Source of the DNA: Hornefia porci
Lineage (GTDB): Bacteria > Bacillota > Clostridia > Peptostreptococcales > Anaerovoracaceae
NCBI RefSeq assembly: GCF_001940235.1
Contig: NZ_MJIE01000001.1
Span: 496,001-560,000, forward strand
Length of the DNA: 64,000 bases
Direction of reading: 5' to 3'
Shown piece by piece: positions 37,245 through 47,480 of this stretch. The translations under genes and the position numbers were made by a program. Under the pieces are notes generated by a model. The model searched no databases. It saw only the letters and a program-made list of their open reading frames with translations, and had not been told where the DNA came from. Within the stretch, counting starts at the first letter, position 1. Every line of letters begins with the position of its first letter.

Positions 37245-40200
37245 TTATGTGTCCTCCTCGCTTAACCATTCGGAGAGCGTCAGTCCATCCAGCTCCTCCG
37301 GATCTACCCTTGTGACAGATAAGCTATACTCTGCCCGGATCGTATTCGAATCATATCTTCTGTCTTCGCTGACCTGTATGTCACACTTAAAGCTCGAGCC
37401 ATCCACTGTCCGAAGATGACAGATACCCGGATAGGCAGCGAGCCTTCTGAACTTACGCATGGTATCCTGATCCTGTATCGTGACCGTCGATCCCTTAAGC
37501 GATGCCGTTCTTCCAACTGCCTTATTCCAGTCGCCTGTAACAGAGCCGCCCAGATATCTTGTTTCCTTGAAGTCTTTTTCCCATGTGTTGGAATGGGTGA
37601 CATCATAACGAAACTCGATCTGTTCACCATCAAAATCGATCAGGGAATAGATGAGGTTTATGCTGTCCCCATCCTCCGCCGTAAGATCAAGCCATGCGAT
37701 CTCGTTATCTTTTGTGATATAGTCTCCGTCTTTTGTACGGTAGACGATCCGGTGCCCTCCAAACTCACCGATAGCAGGATACGGATCAACATAAGTTGTA
37801 CCGAAACTACCGCCAGAGACAATAAGCTCCGGCTGATCGGCAGAGAGCCTATAGATATCACAGGTATCTCCGTCCTGGTAGCCTTCCGGTGCAATTGGCG
37901 TGATATAGCTCACCATATCCTTTACTTCCGCATGGCCTTCCGGCATCACCGCCTGATGCGACCAGTGCACTTCAAAGTCAAGACGTGCCTCTGCGCTCTG
38001 ACCAAGGCTATCCTGCACGGTTGCTATAAGTCTATAGCTTGCACCATCATCAAGGATGCCGATTAGATCTTCCTTATTCACGGTGATCATATCTTCTCCT
38101 GTCTGGGAGTGAAACAGTATGGTTTCGCCTTCAAAGCCATTAAAGTCCGATTCATCTGGGCGATCCATGTGATAGTCTTCCGCTCGCTCGATTACTAAAA
38201 TAGTGGTACCTCCAATGCCCGCCCCGGTGACATGCACGGTAAGCGGCATTGCAGCAAGCGACATAACCGTTCTTGTGTTATCGTCTACTGTAATCTCCTG
38301 CTCCACGAGATTTGTTTCATCAATTACCGCTGCCAGTTCTTCTGCGATCGTAATCGGAACTGGATCTGACCATTCATCCGAGACTCTTCCGGAAGCCGAT
38401 ACAACCCTCACACAAAGATAATGCATCTCCCCAGATGCCCAGCCGAGATTTTTTGCAGAAAGTGTCAGATGCTGCGAAGTTTCGGTACGCCCGATGATCT
38501 TGTCATAGCGGACGCCATCTCCTGTGATTTTTGCCTCACATACTTCTGCGTAGGCCTGCCCGGTACCATCCCCGGATACATATGACCAGAAACATGTGAT
38601 GCTCCCATCCGATGGAATGATGCTTTTTGAAAGCATGAGTGTCGGAATGCTTGGCGCAGATGAAAGATCAATCATGGCTACCTTAGACCATGCTCCGTAC
38701 ACCAGATTTTCTCCATACCCTTTTGCAAGACGCACTCTGAAATACCATCTCTTTCCGGTCTCAAGGCCGGAGACATTCCACTCCCCGGCGTGTGTATTAC
38801 TGATCGTATAGGTTTCCGGCTCTGACGTGCTCTCCCATGCATCCTCATGATCTGCCCAAGACAAAACAGTACTCTGAGCCTCGCGCCATGTCCAGTCCCA
38901 TACCACCTTTACGGTGCCGCTTATGCTGGTTGGGTTCACTTTTACGTTCTCGGGAGCATGCGGCACCTGACCACCTTGCCAGACGGGAGCATCCGATTTC
39001 ATACGTGCCGTTACAGTATATGAATCCACACCATCCGCCCGGGTAGTGCTTTCAAAGCTACCCACGCAGGCATAGACACCAAATTCGAATGAATCCTCAT
39101 CTGACCAGTCCGGGCACTGCACGGATACCTGCGTCTGGCCAGCCGGGATGATTCCAACCGTCGCCGCCTTCCCGGGATCTGATCCTGTGCGATATTGCAC
39201 CACAAGGAATGCCCCCGGAACCTCGGATTTATTATTGGCCGTAATCGTTGCACGGTGCGTTGTATCATCGGTCTTTACATCTGTAATTTCAGGATCAATA
39301 AGCGATCCTGCTCTTACAAGTACCCATCCGCTATATGTCGTCTGATATAGATGCGTGGAACTTACCCGTACAAACAGGCACTCGTCCTTTTCCAGTCCCT
39401 GACCGATAAAAGAGGAAGCTGCTCTTCCTGCTCCGGCCATCGTTCCGATTACGCCATCTGCGTTTCCGTTATATGTCAGGTTCTCTCCGGGAACCTTAAT
39501 GGCATACTCAGCCGTTGTTGAATTCACCGGATAAGAACTATTATTTGTCTGTGACCAGGTGACTTTTACCTGCATGCCCCCGGCCTGATTGGTCACTTCT
39601 CCTTTTACGTTCGTCGCAGCATTCGGTGCAGAATACACCCGGCTGGCATAACACCACTCGCTTGCTCCGCCTGCGCCTCTTGCCCGTACCCGAAACCATC
39701 TGGTATGGGAACCGGATGCTATGGTAGAGGCAGTTTCCGTGTAGGTCTTACTTCCGGACGCCCCTCCGGTATCTGCACTCCATCCTTTATCGCCGCCATA
39801 ATCGTAGCCTGTAACCAGCTTTGTCTGAAACTCCACATCGGCAAAGGGCTTATGACCATTTGAAGTATCCACGCTCCAAGTGAAGGTGCACTGGTTATAA
39901 TTCGTCTCACTTGCTGAAACAGAAAGACTGGGTTTTGCAGGAGCTTCTATCTTGAATACCTGACTCACCCAGTCTGACCATTTTTCTTTCTTTGAAATAC
40001 CCCTCACCCGGAACTTAAATTCTGTGATCTTTGGCTTTCCCTTATACGGATAATAGTTTGAAGCAGAAAGCGAAACAGATCTGCTGGTAGTGCCTTTTGC
40101 GATGTTTGCAGCAGACGACCATTTGTCTGATTTGCCTGCACGGTTTACAAGATAGGAAAACTGCTGCTTATCGCTATAGGATTCTCCCTTCTTCCATGAG

Positions 40201-40268
40201 CAGGCAAACTTCATAGCGTTCCTTGCTATGGATAGGCCTTTTGGCTTTTTACTTGTTTTCTTTGCCAT
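37245..40268 (-). CDS. 1007-residue tail protein with fibronectin type III-like domains
   Basis: Large structural tail protein immediately downstream of the tape measure. A Lys-rich start precedes several ~90-residue beta-sandwich repeats of FN3 type (for example APAKPSLSVSASETNYNQCT, HAPENVKVNPTSISGTVKVV). The C-terminal ~200 residues change character (HIVYRTKDGDYITKDNE-like; FRYDVTHSNTWEKDFKETRY; SFKCDIQVSEDRRY) and may form the distal-tail-like attachment part. FN3 domains are typical of tailed-phage surface proteins and may bind carbohydrate on the cell. Confidence 0.75.
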   Translation of the reverse strand: MAKKTSKKPKGLSIARNAMKFACSWKKGESYSDKQQFSYLVNRAGKSDKWSSAANIAKGTTSRSVSLSASNYYPYKGKPKITEFKFRVRGISKKEKWSDWVSQVFKIEAPAKPSLSVSASETNYNQCTFTWSVDTSNGHKPFADVEFQTKLVTGYDYGGDKGWSADTGGASGSKTYTETASTIASGSHTRWFRVRARGAGGASEWCYASRVYSAPNAATNVKGEVTNQAGGMQVKVTWSQTNNSSYPVNSTTAEYAIKVPGENLTYNGNADGVIGTMAGAGRAASSFIGQGLEKDECLFVRVSSTHLYQTTYSGWVLVRAGSLIDPEITDVKTDDTTHRATITANNKSEVPGAFLVVQYRTGSDPGKAATVGIIPAGQTQVSVQCPDWSDEDSFEFGVYACVGSFESTTRADGVDSYTVTARMKSDAPVWQGGQVPHAPENVKVNPTSISGTVKVVWDWTWREAQSTVLSWADHEDAWESTSEPETYTISNTHAGEWNVSGLETGKRWYFRVRLAKGYGENLVYGAWSKVAMIDLSSAPSIPTLMLSKSIIPSDGSITCFWSYVSGDGTGQAYAEVCEAKITGDGVRYDKIIGRTETSQHLTLSAKNLGWASGEMHYLCVRVVSASGRVSDEWSDPVPITIAEELAAVIDETNLVEQEITVDDNTRTVMSLAAMPLTVHVTGAGIGGTTILVIERAEDYHMDRPDESDFNGFEGETILFHSQTGEDMITVNKEDLIGILDDGASYRLIATVQDSLGQSAEARLDFEVHWSHQAVMPEGHAEVKDMVSYITPIAPEGYQDGDTCDIYRLSADQPELIVSGGSFGTTYVDPYPAIGEFGGHRIVYRTKDGDYITKDNEIAWLDLTAEDGDSINLIYSLIDFDGEQIEFRYDVTHSNTWEKDFKETRYLGGSVTGDWNKAVGRTASLKGSTVTIQDQDTMRKFRRLAAYPGICHLRTVDGSSFKCDIQVSEDRRYDSNTIRAEYSLSVTRVDPEELDGLTLSEWLSEEDT

Positions 40269-40269
40269 A

Positions 40270-43209
40270 TCACACCGTCCTCATCTCAAGCCGCATCTGC
40301 TTGACAAACTTTCTCGCCCACTCCTCTGGATTTTCTGCACCGGAGACTTCCACGTTGATATTCACATCACCGCTTCTTCCTCCTCCGGCAGAAAGAAATG
40401 CATCTACGATCTCATCACCGATACCGGAGACCGCTGCTGTGATCATATTCATCAGGGAGTCTGTCCCGACAACGGTTTCTGATCCGGCCTCACCGCCGCC
40501 AAGGAGCATATTTCCCTTCATGCCAAAAATGGTCGGGCTATTAAGGATCATGCCCTTTTCCATCGCCTTGGCATACCAGCTAACAGAAAATGATGGAAGA
40601 GATCCTTTCCCTCCGATACCAAACGGTGCCTTACCGCCAGATACACTGATATGCGGCAGTTTCAGATTGCTGAATATCCTGCCGATGGATAACGGGAAGA
40701 ATCCTTTTATCTTGCTGATGATTCCACTGATTGTAGACTTCGCAGAATTGATCGGTGAGATCATTGCGCTCTTGATTCCGTTCCATGCAGAACTTGCCGT
40801 TGATTTGATACTGCTCCATATTCCGGATAGTGTGGACTTGATCGCCTGCGCTGGTGAGGTGACTGCCAATTTTATGCTGCTCCACACCGAGCTTGCTGTC
40901 GACTTCATGCTCCGCCACACCGAAGAAGTTGTGCTTTTCACACTGCTCCAGATGGAAGAAAGTCCCGTCTTGACTGCCCGGATCGGAGTCAGAATCGCAG
41001 TCTTAATCCCATTAAAGACCTTACTTGCCAGCGTCTTAATGCCGTTCCAGAGACTGGCCGTAAATTTCTTGATGCCATTCCATATCTTCCTCCAGTTCGT
41101 ACCGAACCATCCGAGCACCGTATTTGTTATATTTTTTATCGTGTTCAGTGCGGCTGATAGGATACCTTTGATCCCGTTCCAGACGGAAATAAAGATCCGC
41201 TTTACTCCCTGCCACACCTTTTTCCAGTCCCCGGTGAAGATGCCGATAAAGACATCCAGCACTCCGATGATCACATCAAGGACGGTCTGCAGTACGACCG
41301 CGATTACCTTAAATGCCCCTTCAAAGAGTGGTGCAAGGATCGCACAGAAGCCCTCCCATATCTTTTTCATGGTGCCTGCAATCTTCGAAAAGTCGATGCC
41401 AAGACCATCAAACCGGGACTTGATTTCTTTGACGAATTTACCGATCGTATTTTTGATTCCATTCCAGATCTTGATCATGGAGCTTCGGAACTTCTCGTTG
41501 GTACGCCATAAATGAATAAAAGCCGCTGCAAGCACAGCGACCACACCTATAACGATTCCGATCGGTGATAATAAAAATCCGAAGGCCTTAGATAAAATGC
41601 TTGTCATGCCTCCAGCTTTACTGATCGCGCCTGACACTTTTGATAGGCCTCCTCCAAGTTTTGAAAAGGCCTGCAAAGCAAGTCCGATCTTTGAAGTTAC
41701 CGTCCCTATCACCATGAGCATAGGCGCCAGTGCTGCGATGAACATTCCAATCCTGAGGATCGCATTCCTCTGCCCCTCGCTCATGTTATTTAATTTATCT
41801 ACAAAGCCCTGTATGGCAGATACGACTTTTCTTATCATCGGCATCAAAGCATCACCAAAGGAAATGGCGAGCTCCTGCAGCTGGCTCTTTAAGATCGTGA
41901 GCTGTCCGGTCAGGTTATCCTGCATGATCTCGCTCATCTCAAGCGCAGAGCCATCGCAGTTATCAATGGCACCTTCCAGCTTTTCAATATCCGAAGGAGC
42001 CGCGCTCATCAGAGCAAGGAAACCCGACATGGCATTCTTGCCAACAAGAGACTGTGCTGCCTGCGCCTTTTCGGACTCAGAAAGCCCGGAGAAGGCCTCT
42101 CTGGTATCGGCAAGGATATCTCTGAGGTCACGCATGCTGCCATCCGCATTGGTGGTGGCAATCGTGACATCGCCGATGTTCTTGCCGCTGATCGTGAAGT
42201 CCTTAGACAGGTTATTCATGATCGTTCTAAGTGCAGTACCTGCCTGTGTGGACTTAATTCCGGCGTTTGCCATAAGGCCAATGGCCTCCGCAGTATCTTC
42301 TGCAGAAAAACCAAGTGCCCCTGCAATCGGAGCACAATATTTAAATGTCTCACCCATCATGGAGACATTTGTATTCGCGTTTGATGATGCCGATGCAAGG
42401 ATATCCGCAAAGTGACCGGAGTCCTTCGCCGTAAGACCGAAGGCTATCAGCGCATCTGTTACGATGTCCGATGTCGTTGCCAGATCCTCTCCGGACGCTG
42501 CCGCAAGATTCATAATGCCTTCCACACCAGAGAGCATATCCTCGGTCTTCCAGCCTGCCATCGCCATATAGTTCATAGCTTCGGCAGCTTCCGATGCGGA
42601 GAACTTTGTCCTGGCACCCATCTCTCTTGCCTTGGCACGGAGCTTATCAAAGTCTTCTCCGGTTGCACCGGATACCGCAGCAACCTTACTCATGGAGACA
42701 TCAAAGTCGGCAGCGGTCTTAACAGAGACAGCACCAAGCGCTGCGACTGCACCGGAGACCGGCATGAGCTTTCTTCCGGCACCGGAAATGGAGTCACCGA
42801 CCTGCTGCATCTTGCCGCCGACCTCAGCCATCTTTACGAACTTCGATTCACAGGCTTTGGCTTCTGCTTCCAGACGCTTCAGTTCATTTTCCGTCTCTAC
42901 AATCTCGCGCTGCAGGGCATCGTACTTGTCCTGTCCGAGCTCACCACGCTCCAGCTGCTCCTTTGCCTGCTTTTGTGCTTCCTTTAAGCCATCCAGCTTT
43001 TCCTTTGTCTGGCTGATGGATTCCTTCAGGAGCTTCTGCTTCTGTGAGAGAAGGGTGGTGTTCTTCGGATCAAGCTTAAGAAGCCTGTTCACATCGCGGA
43101 GGCTCGACTGCGTGGTGCGGATATTGTTGTTGACGCCCTTTAGCGCCTTGTCGAGACCAGTAGTATCGCCACCGATCTCGACTATAATGCCTTTGATTCT
43201 GCTTGCCAC
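40270..43209 (-). CDS. Tail tape measure protein
   Basis: 979 residues; sets tail length and is ejected at infection. GTG start at 43209 behind GGAGGTGA. The N-terminal coiled coil (about 25-130) leads to a TP901-type core (ADFDVSMSKVAAVSGATGEDFDKLRAKAREMG; TKFSASEAAEAMNYMAMAGW). Two hydrophobic segments lie mid-protein (AILRIGMFIAALAPMLMVIG; LLSPIGIVIGVVAVLAAAFI). Around 650-850 are repeated Trp-containing units such as SSIWSSVKSTTSSVW. Normally the tail chaperone genes are next to it; here the split regulator and the mobile element intervene. Confidence 0.93.
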   Translation of the reverse strand: MASRIKGIIVEIGGDTTGLDKALKGVNNNIRTTQSSLRDVNRLLKLDPKNTTLLSQKQKLLKESISQTKEKLDGLKEAQKQAKEQLERGELGQDKYDALQREIVETENELKRLEAEAKACESKFVKMAEVGGKMQQVGDSISGAGRKLMPVSGAVAALGAVSVKTAADFDVSMSKVAAVSGATGEDFDKLRAKAREMGARTKFSASEAAEAMNYMAMAGWKTEDMLSGVEGIMNLAAASGEDLATTSDIVTDALIAFGLTAKDSGHFADILASASSNANTNVSMMGETFKYCAPIAGALGFSAEDTAEAIGLMANAGIKSTQAGTALRTIMNNLSKDFTISGKNIGDVTIATTNADGSMRDLRDILADTREAFSGLSESEKAQAAQSLVGKNAMSGFLALMSAAPSDIEKLEGAIDNCDGSALEMSEIMQDNLTGQLTILKSQLQELAISFGDALMPMIRKVVSAIQGFVDKLNNMSEGQRNAILRIGMFIAALAPMLMVIGTVTSKIGLALQAFSKLGGGLSKVSGAISKAGGMTSILSKAFGFLLSPIGIVIGVVAVLAAAFIHLWRTNEKFRSSMIKIWNGIKNTIGKFVKEIKSRFDGLGIDFSKIAGTMKKIWEGFCAILAPLFEGAFKVIAVVLQTVLDVIIGVLDVFIGIFTGDWKKVWQGVKRIFISVWNGIKGILSAALNTIKNITNTVLGWFGTNWRKIWNGIKKFTASLWNGIKTLASKVFNGIKTAILTPIRAVKTGLSSIWSSVKSTTSSVWRSMKSTASSVWSSIKLAVTSPAQAIKSTLSGIWSSIKSTASSAWNGIKSAMISPINSAKSTISGIISKIKGFFPLSIGRIFSNLKLPHISVSGGKAPFGIGGKGSLPSFSVSWYAKAMEKGMILNSPTIFGMKGNMLLGGGEAGSETVVGTDSLMNMITAAVSGIGDEIVDAFLSAGGGRSGDVNINVEVSGAENPEEWARKFVKQMRLEMRTV

Positions 43210-43237
43210 TGGTCTTCACCTCCAATCTCAGGGCGTA

Positions 43238-43268
43238 ATAAAAGCACCTCCGAAGAGATGCCTTTTAT
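43238..43268 (-). terminator. Terminator of the XRE-membrane regulator
   Basis: On the minus strand GCATCTC and GAGGTGC pair around a TTCG tetraloop, with A-rich 5' and TTTTATT 3' flanks. It closes the regulator unit before the tape measure gene. Confidence 0.85.
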
Positions 43269-43288
43269 GCTCGTATCTCAGATAATTT

Positions 43289-43813
43289 TTATTCTTTTAG
43301 CGGCAGTTGCTGTACCTCTTTGCCGACTTCTTCGCCGCCATGTTCGTCAAAATAAGTTTCAATTGCTCGGCCTGCTTCGTTTGCATCCTTGCATGACGCG
43401 ATATCTATATTATCATCGATATATCTATCGCCTTCCGTAGAGACGATTTTATAATTCTTGTCATATTCAATCCTGTATTCATATTCTTTGCCATCCAAAG
43501 AATACACCCATTCTGTCGAGCCGTCGAAGCCCAGATTCGCACCTTCAAGATTTGCGCTCATATACATGCCACCCAATATTGTCAGGCCGGGAATGATCAG
43601 GAATATTATGATTGCCAGTATGATGACCGTCTTCCATATACGTTTTGATCGTCTGTTTTTAATACTGAGCTGCTCATTTATTCTTGCAAGCTGCTCTGCC
43701 AGCGAATCCGTTTCTTCTACAGGGATTTCATCCTTACCAAGCAGATCACTTACTGATACATCCAGCTCATCCGCAAGTTTAGAAAGCATATCAGCATCAG
43801 GGACTGAATATCC
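43289..43813 (-). pseudogene. 3' half of split XRE-family membrane regulator
   Basis: From the GGGA junction the frame reads GYSVPDADMLSKLADELDVS, the end of an XRE helix-turn-helix domain, then a linker, one transmembrane segment (TVIILAIIIFLIIPGLTILG) and an external ~90-residue domain ending VGKEVQQLPLKE. The matching 5' half is at 51266-51376. Together they give a ~210-residue protein. A start at the internal ATG 43789 could yield only the linker, membrane and outer parts without DNA binding. Confidence 0.88.
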
Positions 43814-43814
43814 C

Positions 43815-43834
43815 GTTTCCCTTAGTTAAAGATA
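43815..43834 (+). repeat. Left terminal inverted repeat of the element
   Basis: GTTTCCCTTAGTTAAAGATA; 18 of 20 bases match the inverted right end at 51246-51265. Confidence 0.88.
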
Positions 43835-43856
43835 TTGTTGGGTATCTCAAGATGTG

Positions 43857-45479
43857 TCATTCGATTTTGCCGATAAAGCGGTAGAAGATTTCCACTTCCT
43901 GTTCCCGGCTTCCGTCCTCACTTTTGACCGCTTCATGGACAAGGATTTTTTCAATCAGCGTATTCAGAAGTTCAGCCGTCAATTCTGTGGGATTGACATA
44001 CTGTTTCATCAGACCTATCCACTTTTCAGCGTCAACCGCTGTCTGGGCGGCGGTCTCCATCGCTTCGTGAAGCCGTTCAATTTTTACGTCCAATTCTCGC
44101 TGTTCGCCCTGATACTTTTCGGACAGCATATTGAAATTGTATTCTGTAATGCGTCCGGCAGACCAGTCCTCATACATTTTTGCAAACAGGGTGTCTACTT
44201 CTGCTTTGCGCTTTTCCGCCTTTTTCAGTTCGGCTGTCTGCCGCTTCCTTGCAGTATTGCGTTCCTTGTCGCTGGCGTTAAGTAGCCGTTTCAGAAGTTT
44301 GTCCCCATCCTGCTGTGCCAGCACAGACCAGTATTGCAGACGGGAAAGGACATAGGCGTAAAGCACATCATAGCGGATATAGTGCATGGAACACTGGTGC
44401 AATCCTTGCCCGTACTTGCTACAATGGTAGTGGGCATAGGGATTTTTGTTCTGGCTGTTCATACCATAGGCCAGCGACCAGCCGCAGTCCGCACATTTTA
44501 CCAGCCCGGAAAATATCTGTGTTGTGCCGTTCTTCTGCCGTCTGCGCCTGTTGCAAATCTGCTCCTGTACTTGACGGAACACATCTTCGGAAATAATCGC
44601 TTCGTGGGTGTTCTCCACACGATACCATTCCTCTTTTGGCTTGCGTACTTTCTTCTTGTTTTTGAATGAAATGTTGGTCTGCTTATTGTGGACGCTGTGT
44701 CCGATATAGGTTTCCTCTTTCAGAATACTTTTCACCTGCGCTATCGTCCACGCATAGGCTTTTTCCTCCGGCGCTCCGGCATAGATATTTGCGAAAGTGC
44801 CGTATCTCTGGAAATTCAGCCAGCCGGGAGTAGGTACTTTTTCTTCGACCAAAATCCGTGTAATGCTGGCGGCTCCCCGGCCATGAACGGCAAGGTCAAA
44901 AATCTTTTCGATAATCCACCTTGTTTCCGGGTCAATCAGAAGATGGCCTTTCTTATCTGGGTCTTTGACATAGCCAAGCGGAGCATAGGCTCCATAGTGT
45001 GCGCCATTTGCGAACCGTGTCCGCATGGCCGCCTTTACCTTTTTGCTGGTCTGGCGGGCGTGCATTTCATTCAGAATGTTGAGGAATGGGGCAAGCTCAT
45101 TCTCTCCGTTGATGGTGTCCACATTGTCATTGACAGCGATATAGCGGACGCCTTTGCTGGGAAAGTAGATTTCCGTGTACTGGCCGGTCAGAATGTAGTT
45201 TCTGCCTAAGCGGGATAAATCCTTCGTAACAACGCAGTTGATTTTCCCGTCCTCAATGTCATCAATCATTCTCTGAAAATCCGGCCTGTCAAAGTTCGTT
45301 CCAGACCATCCATCGTCGATATATTCATCTATGACATTCAGGCCATGCTCGGCGGCATATTGCCGGAGCATCATGCGTTGTGTCTGAATACTCCCGCTTT
45401 CTCCTTGCAGTTCATCGTCCCGGCTCAATCTCATATAAAGCGCCGTGTTGTAAATCGTAGTATTGTAAGGTTGTTTCAC
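43857..45479 (-). CDS. tnpX: Large serine recombinase, TnpX/TndX type
   Basis: Excises and inserts the element, with crossover at GA dinucleotides in characterised relatives. Start GTG at 45479, 9 bases after AAGGAGG, giving 540 residues. Catalytic Ser is S19 in YMRLSRDDE; YIDDGWSGTNFDRPDF and VVTKDLSRLGRNY are resolvase motifs. A recombinase domain, zinc ribbon (CADCGWSLAYG ... HCSKYGQGLHQC), long coiled coil and C-terminal DUF4368-like segment (LNTLIEKILVHEAVK) follow. The stop lies 42 bases from the left end of the element. Confidence 0.93.
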   Translation of the reverse strand: MKQPYNTTIYNTALYMRLSRDDELQGESGSIQTQRMMLRQYAAEHGLNVIDEYIDDGWSGTNFDRPDFQRMIDDIEDGKINCVVTKDLSRLGRNYILTGQYTEIYFPSKGVRYIAVNDNVDTINGENELAPFLNILNEMHARQTSKKVKAAMRTRFANGAHYGAYAPLGYVKDPDKKGHLLIDPETRWIIEKIFDLAVHGRGAASITRILVEEKVPTPGWLNFQRYGTFANIYAGAPEEKAYAWTIAQVKSILKEETYIGHSVHNKQTNISFKNKKKVRKPKEEWYRVENTHEAIISEDVFRQVQEQICNRRRRQKNGTTQIFSGLVKCADCGWSLAYGMNSQNKNPYAHYHCSKYGQGLHQCSMHYIRYDVLYAYVLSRLQYWSVLAQQDGDKLLKRLLNASDKERNTARKRQTAELKKAEKRKAEVDTLFAKMYEDWSAGRITEYNFNMLSEKYQGEQRELDVKIERLHEAMETAAQTAVDAEKWIGLMKQYVNPTELTAELLNTLIEKILVHEAVKSEDGSREQEVEIFYRFIGKIE

Positions 45480-45578
45480 CGTAAAAATCCTCCTTCTAAA
45501 GAAACAACCCACGCTTACAATACTTTTGCTCTATGGCAATTATATCATAAGCGTGGGCGTGTTATCAATGATGGGCTA

Positions 45579-45773
45579 TCAGGTTGAAGCGGCTTTTTCT
45601 GCGGTATGCCGCACCACATCTACAATCAGATCACCGAGGGGCTTCCCGCCTGCGGCGAAGTGTTCGGAGATTTTTATACGGTTGTTCCCACATACAAAAT
45701 ACTGCGTGCCGTTCTCTGCTTGTATAACCTGCCCTGTTCGGGGTGTAAAAATATCGCTTTCACTTTTTGCCAT
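45579..45773 (-). CDS. Small element protein (possibly TnpW-like)
   Basis: 64 residues from ATG 45773, 8 bases after GGAGG: MAKSESDIFTPRTGQ, then NGTQYFVCGNNRIKISEHF and LGDLIVDVVRHTAEK. Its size and place between relaxase and recombinase genes recall the small tnpW gene of Tn4451-type elements, but I cannot confirm family membership by eye. No function is known to me. Confidence 0.6.
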   Translation of the reverse strand: MAKSESDIFTPRTGQVIQAENGTQYFVCGNNRIKISEHFAAGGKPLGDLIVDVVRHTAEKAAST

Positions 45774-45845
45774 CCAGTGTCCTCCATATTCAGTTTTCAA
45801 GGTACAATGCCGCACAGAGGCGGCGAAAATTTCTGCTTATATCTA

Positions 45846-46790
45846 TCACCTTTCCTTTACCGTGTGCCGCTGCTGACGTTTCAGTTCCGCCAGTATATCC
45901 GGCGGGATACGGTCAACCAGCCGCTGTAAATTGTCCAGTTCGCTTTTCAGCTTTGCCCGTTCCATCGTATCTTTCATCTTTCCTTTTTCGCTGGCCTTTG
46001 CCCTTGCTTCCAACTTCTCATTCTCCGCCAGCAGGTCATTGATTGTGACCTTGTACTTTTTCAACTGCCCGGAGAAATTCTCCATCTGCGGGAACCACTT
46101 TTTCAGCATGGAGAGGGCTTCCTCTTTTTTCTTTCCGGCGTTCAGCGGGTTAATGCCGTCCAGTGTGGCTTCAATGGCTCTTGCCTGCCGGGAGAGGGAA
46201 ACCGCCTGTTTGAAAAGCCGGGTGGGGATATGCTTCCGGCCTGTCCTGCTGGCGCTCTCCCCACGCTCCAAGTCAGGATATTTCTCCACCATATAGGCGT
46301 GAAAATCGTCCTGCCACTTCGTCAGGTTTGCCCGGTTGCCGATAATCTCCTTTGCACACAGGCGGTTGTCCTTTGTCAGCGGAACAAAGGTCAAATGCAG
46401 GTGGGGCGTTTTCTCGTCCATGTGTACCACCGCCGACACGATATTTTCCCGTCCTACCCGGCCAATGAGGAAGTCCGCCGCCCTCTGGAAAAACGCCTGT
46501 ATCTCCTTTGGGGATTTCCCCTTGAAAAACTCCGGGCTGGCAGTTACCAGCGTATCGACAAACCGTGTGCTGTCCTTGCGGGTTCGGCACCCGGCCTGTT
46601 CAATGCGGTTTTGAATGAAATGATAGTACCTGCCCTCTGGCTTGACGATATGAAAGTTGTACTTGCTCCGGCTTGTGTCAATGTCGGGGTTGCTGGCGTA
46701 TTGTTCTTTCTGTCTTTCGTGATGGGCTTCCAGCGGCCTTGCCGGGTTGCCCTTGTGCTTCTCAAACCGCAAAATTGCGTGTTGTGCCAT
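45846..46790 (-). CDS. MobV-family relaxase (Mob/Pre, TnpZ-like)
   Basis: Nicks oriT and pilots single-strand transfer in conjugative mobilization. MAQHAILRFEKHKGNPARPLEAHHERQK contains the N-terminal MobV motifs, and VVHMDEKTPHLHLTFVPLT is the HxDExxPHxH metal motif. The 314-residue protein ends in a Lys/Glu coiled coil. Start 46790 behind AAAGGAGC. The corresponding pMV158-like oriT is 4.3 kb away at the other end of the element. Confidence 0.92.
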   Translation of the reverse strand: MAQHAILRFEKHKGNPARPLEAHHERQKEQYASNPDIDTSRSKYNFHIVKPEGRYYHFIQNRIEQAGCRTRKDSTRFVDTLVTASPEFFKGKSPKEIQAFFQRAADFLIGRVGRENIVSAVVHMDEKTPHLHLTFVPLTKDNRLCAKEIIGNRANLTKWQDDFHAYMVEKYPDLERGESASRTGRKHIPTRLFKQAVSLSRQARAIEATLDGINPLNAGKKKEEALSMLKKWFPQMENFSGQLKKYKVTINDLLAENEKLEARAKASEKGKMKDTMERAKLKSELDNLQRLVDRIPPDILAELKRQQRHTVKER

Positions 46791-46930
46791 TCTGCTCCTT
46801 TCCCCATTCCTTTCCTATCCGGGGTTTTCCACAGGGAAAATCCCGCAGAAATTAGCTCGGATAGGATTGGAATGGATAGAATATAAATAAATCTTTTTAA
46901 TCTTTGTATTTCTATATACCGTCCGGTTTT

Positions 46931-46969
46931 CGTACTTCCGGGGAGTGATTTCCTCACTTCATAAGTACG
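46931..46969. repeat. Nested inverted repeat between relaxase and RepA genes
   Basis: CGTACTT (46931-46937) faces AAGTACG (46963-46969), with AGTGA/TCACT nested inside. It could be a replication or regulatory site of the element; its role is unknown. Confidence 0.4.
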
Positions 46970-46973
46970 GTTT

Positions 46974-47369
46974 TCAGCCCTCCGGCGTACCAGAACCGGA
47001 TTTCTTGAAGTCGGTGTTTGGAACCGCTTCATAGGATTTTGGGAAAATGCGGTTGGGTTTTCCACAGCCCTGCTTCTGGATCTCCACCAGCCCGGCGTAT
47101 TGCAGTTCCCGCAGGGTGTTTACCGCTTTCTGCCGCCCACAGTGGAGCAGGTCAACCACCTCGCAGATGGGATAGTACAGATAAATCCGTCCGCAATCAT
47201 CCGCCCACCCATTCTTGCGGGATAACTCTGTCCGGCGCAGGATAAAGGCGTACAGAACCTTTGCCTCGTTGGACAAGGGCTTGAATGTGGGGGCTTCAAA
47301 GAGGAAATTCGGGAGCCGGGTGAAGCTGAACGCCTTTTCCGGCTGATGGATATAGATGGTATTTGTCAT
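46974..47369 (-). CDS. RepA_N-domain replication initiator-like protein
   Basis: 131 residues: YIHQPEKAFSFTRLPNFLFE, LSNEAKVLYAFILRRTELS and LLHCGRQKAVNTLRELQYAG are typical of the RepA N-terminal (replication initiator protein A) winged-helix domain found in plasmids and integrative elements of Firmicutes. The protein is only the N-terminal domain size, so it may be an accessory or autonomous mini-initiator. Start 47369; the 110 bases before it contain small hairpins (e.g. AGCCCCGGTTTGGGGCT). Confidence 0.85.
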   Translation of the reverse strand: MTNTIYIHQPEKAFSFTRLPNFLFEAPTFKPLSNEAKVLYAFILRRTELSRKNGWADDCGRIYLYYPICEVVDLLHCGRQKAVNTLRELQYAGLVEIQKQGCGKPNRIFPKSYEAVPNTDFKKSGSGTPEG

Positions 47370-47480
47370 AGTGCGTTTTGTGGACGGTTAGAAGCCCGTT
47401 TTCCGGGGCGGGCGATACTTTATACCACCAGCCCCGGTTTGGGGCTTGCGAAGCCTGATAAATCAAGGCTTTTTTCGCTC

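Noticed and set aside
40700..41100. CRISPR-like or DNA repeat array in the tape measure gene
   Set aside because: The repeats encode in-frame Trp-containing protein units with no identical spacing or spacer-like sequences; no CRISPR array was seen in the window.
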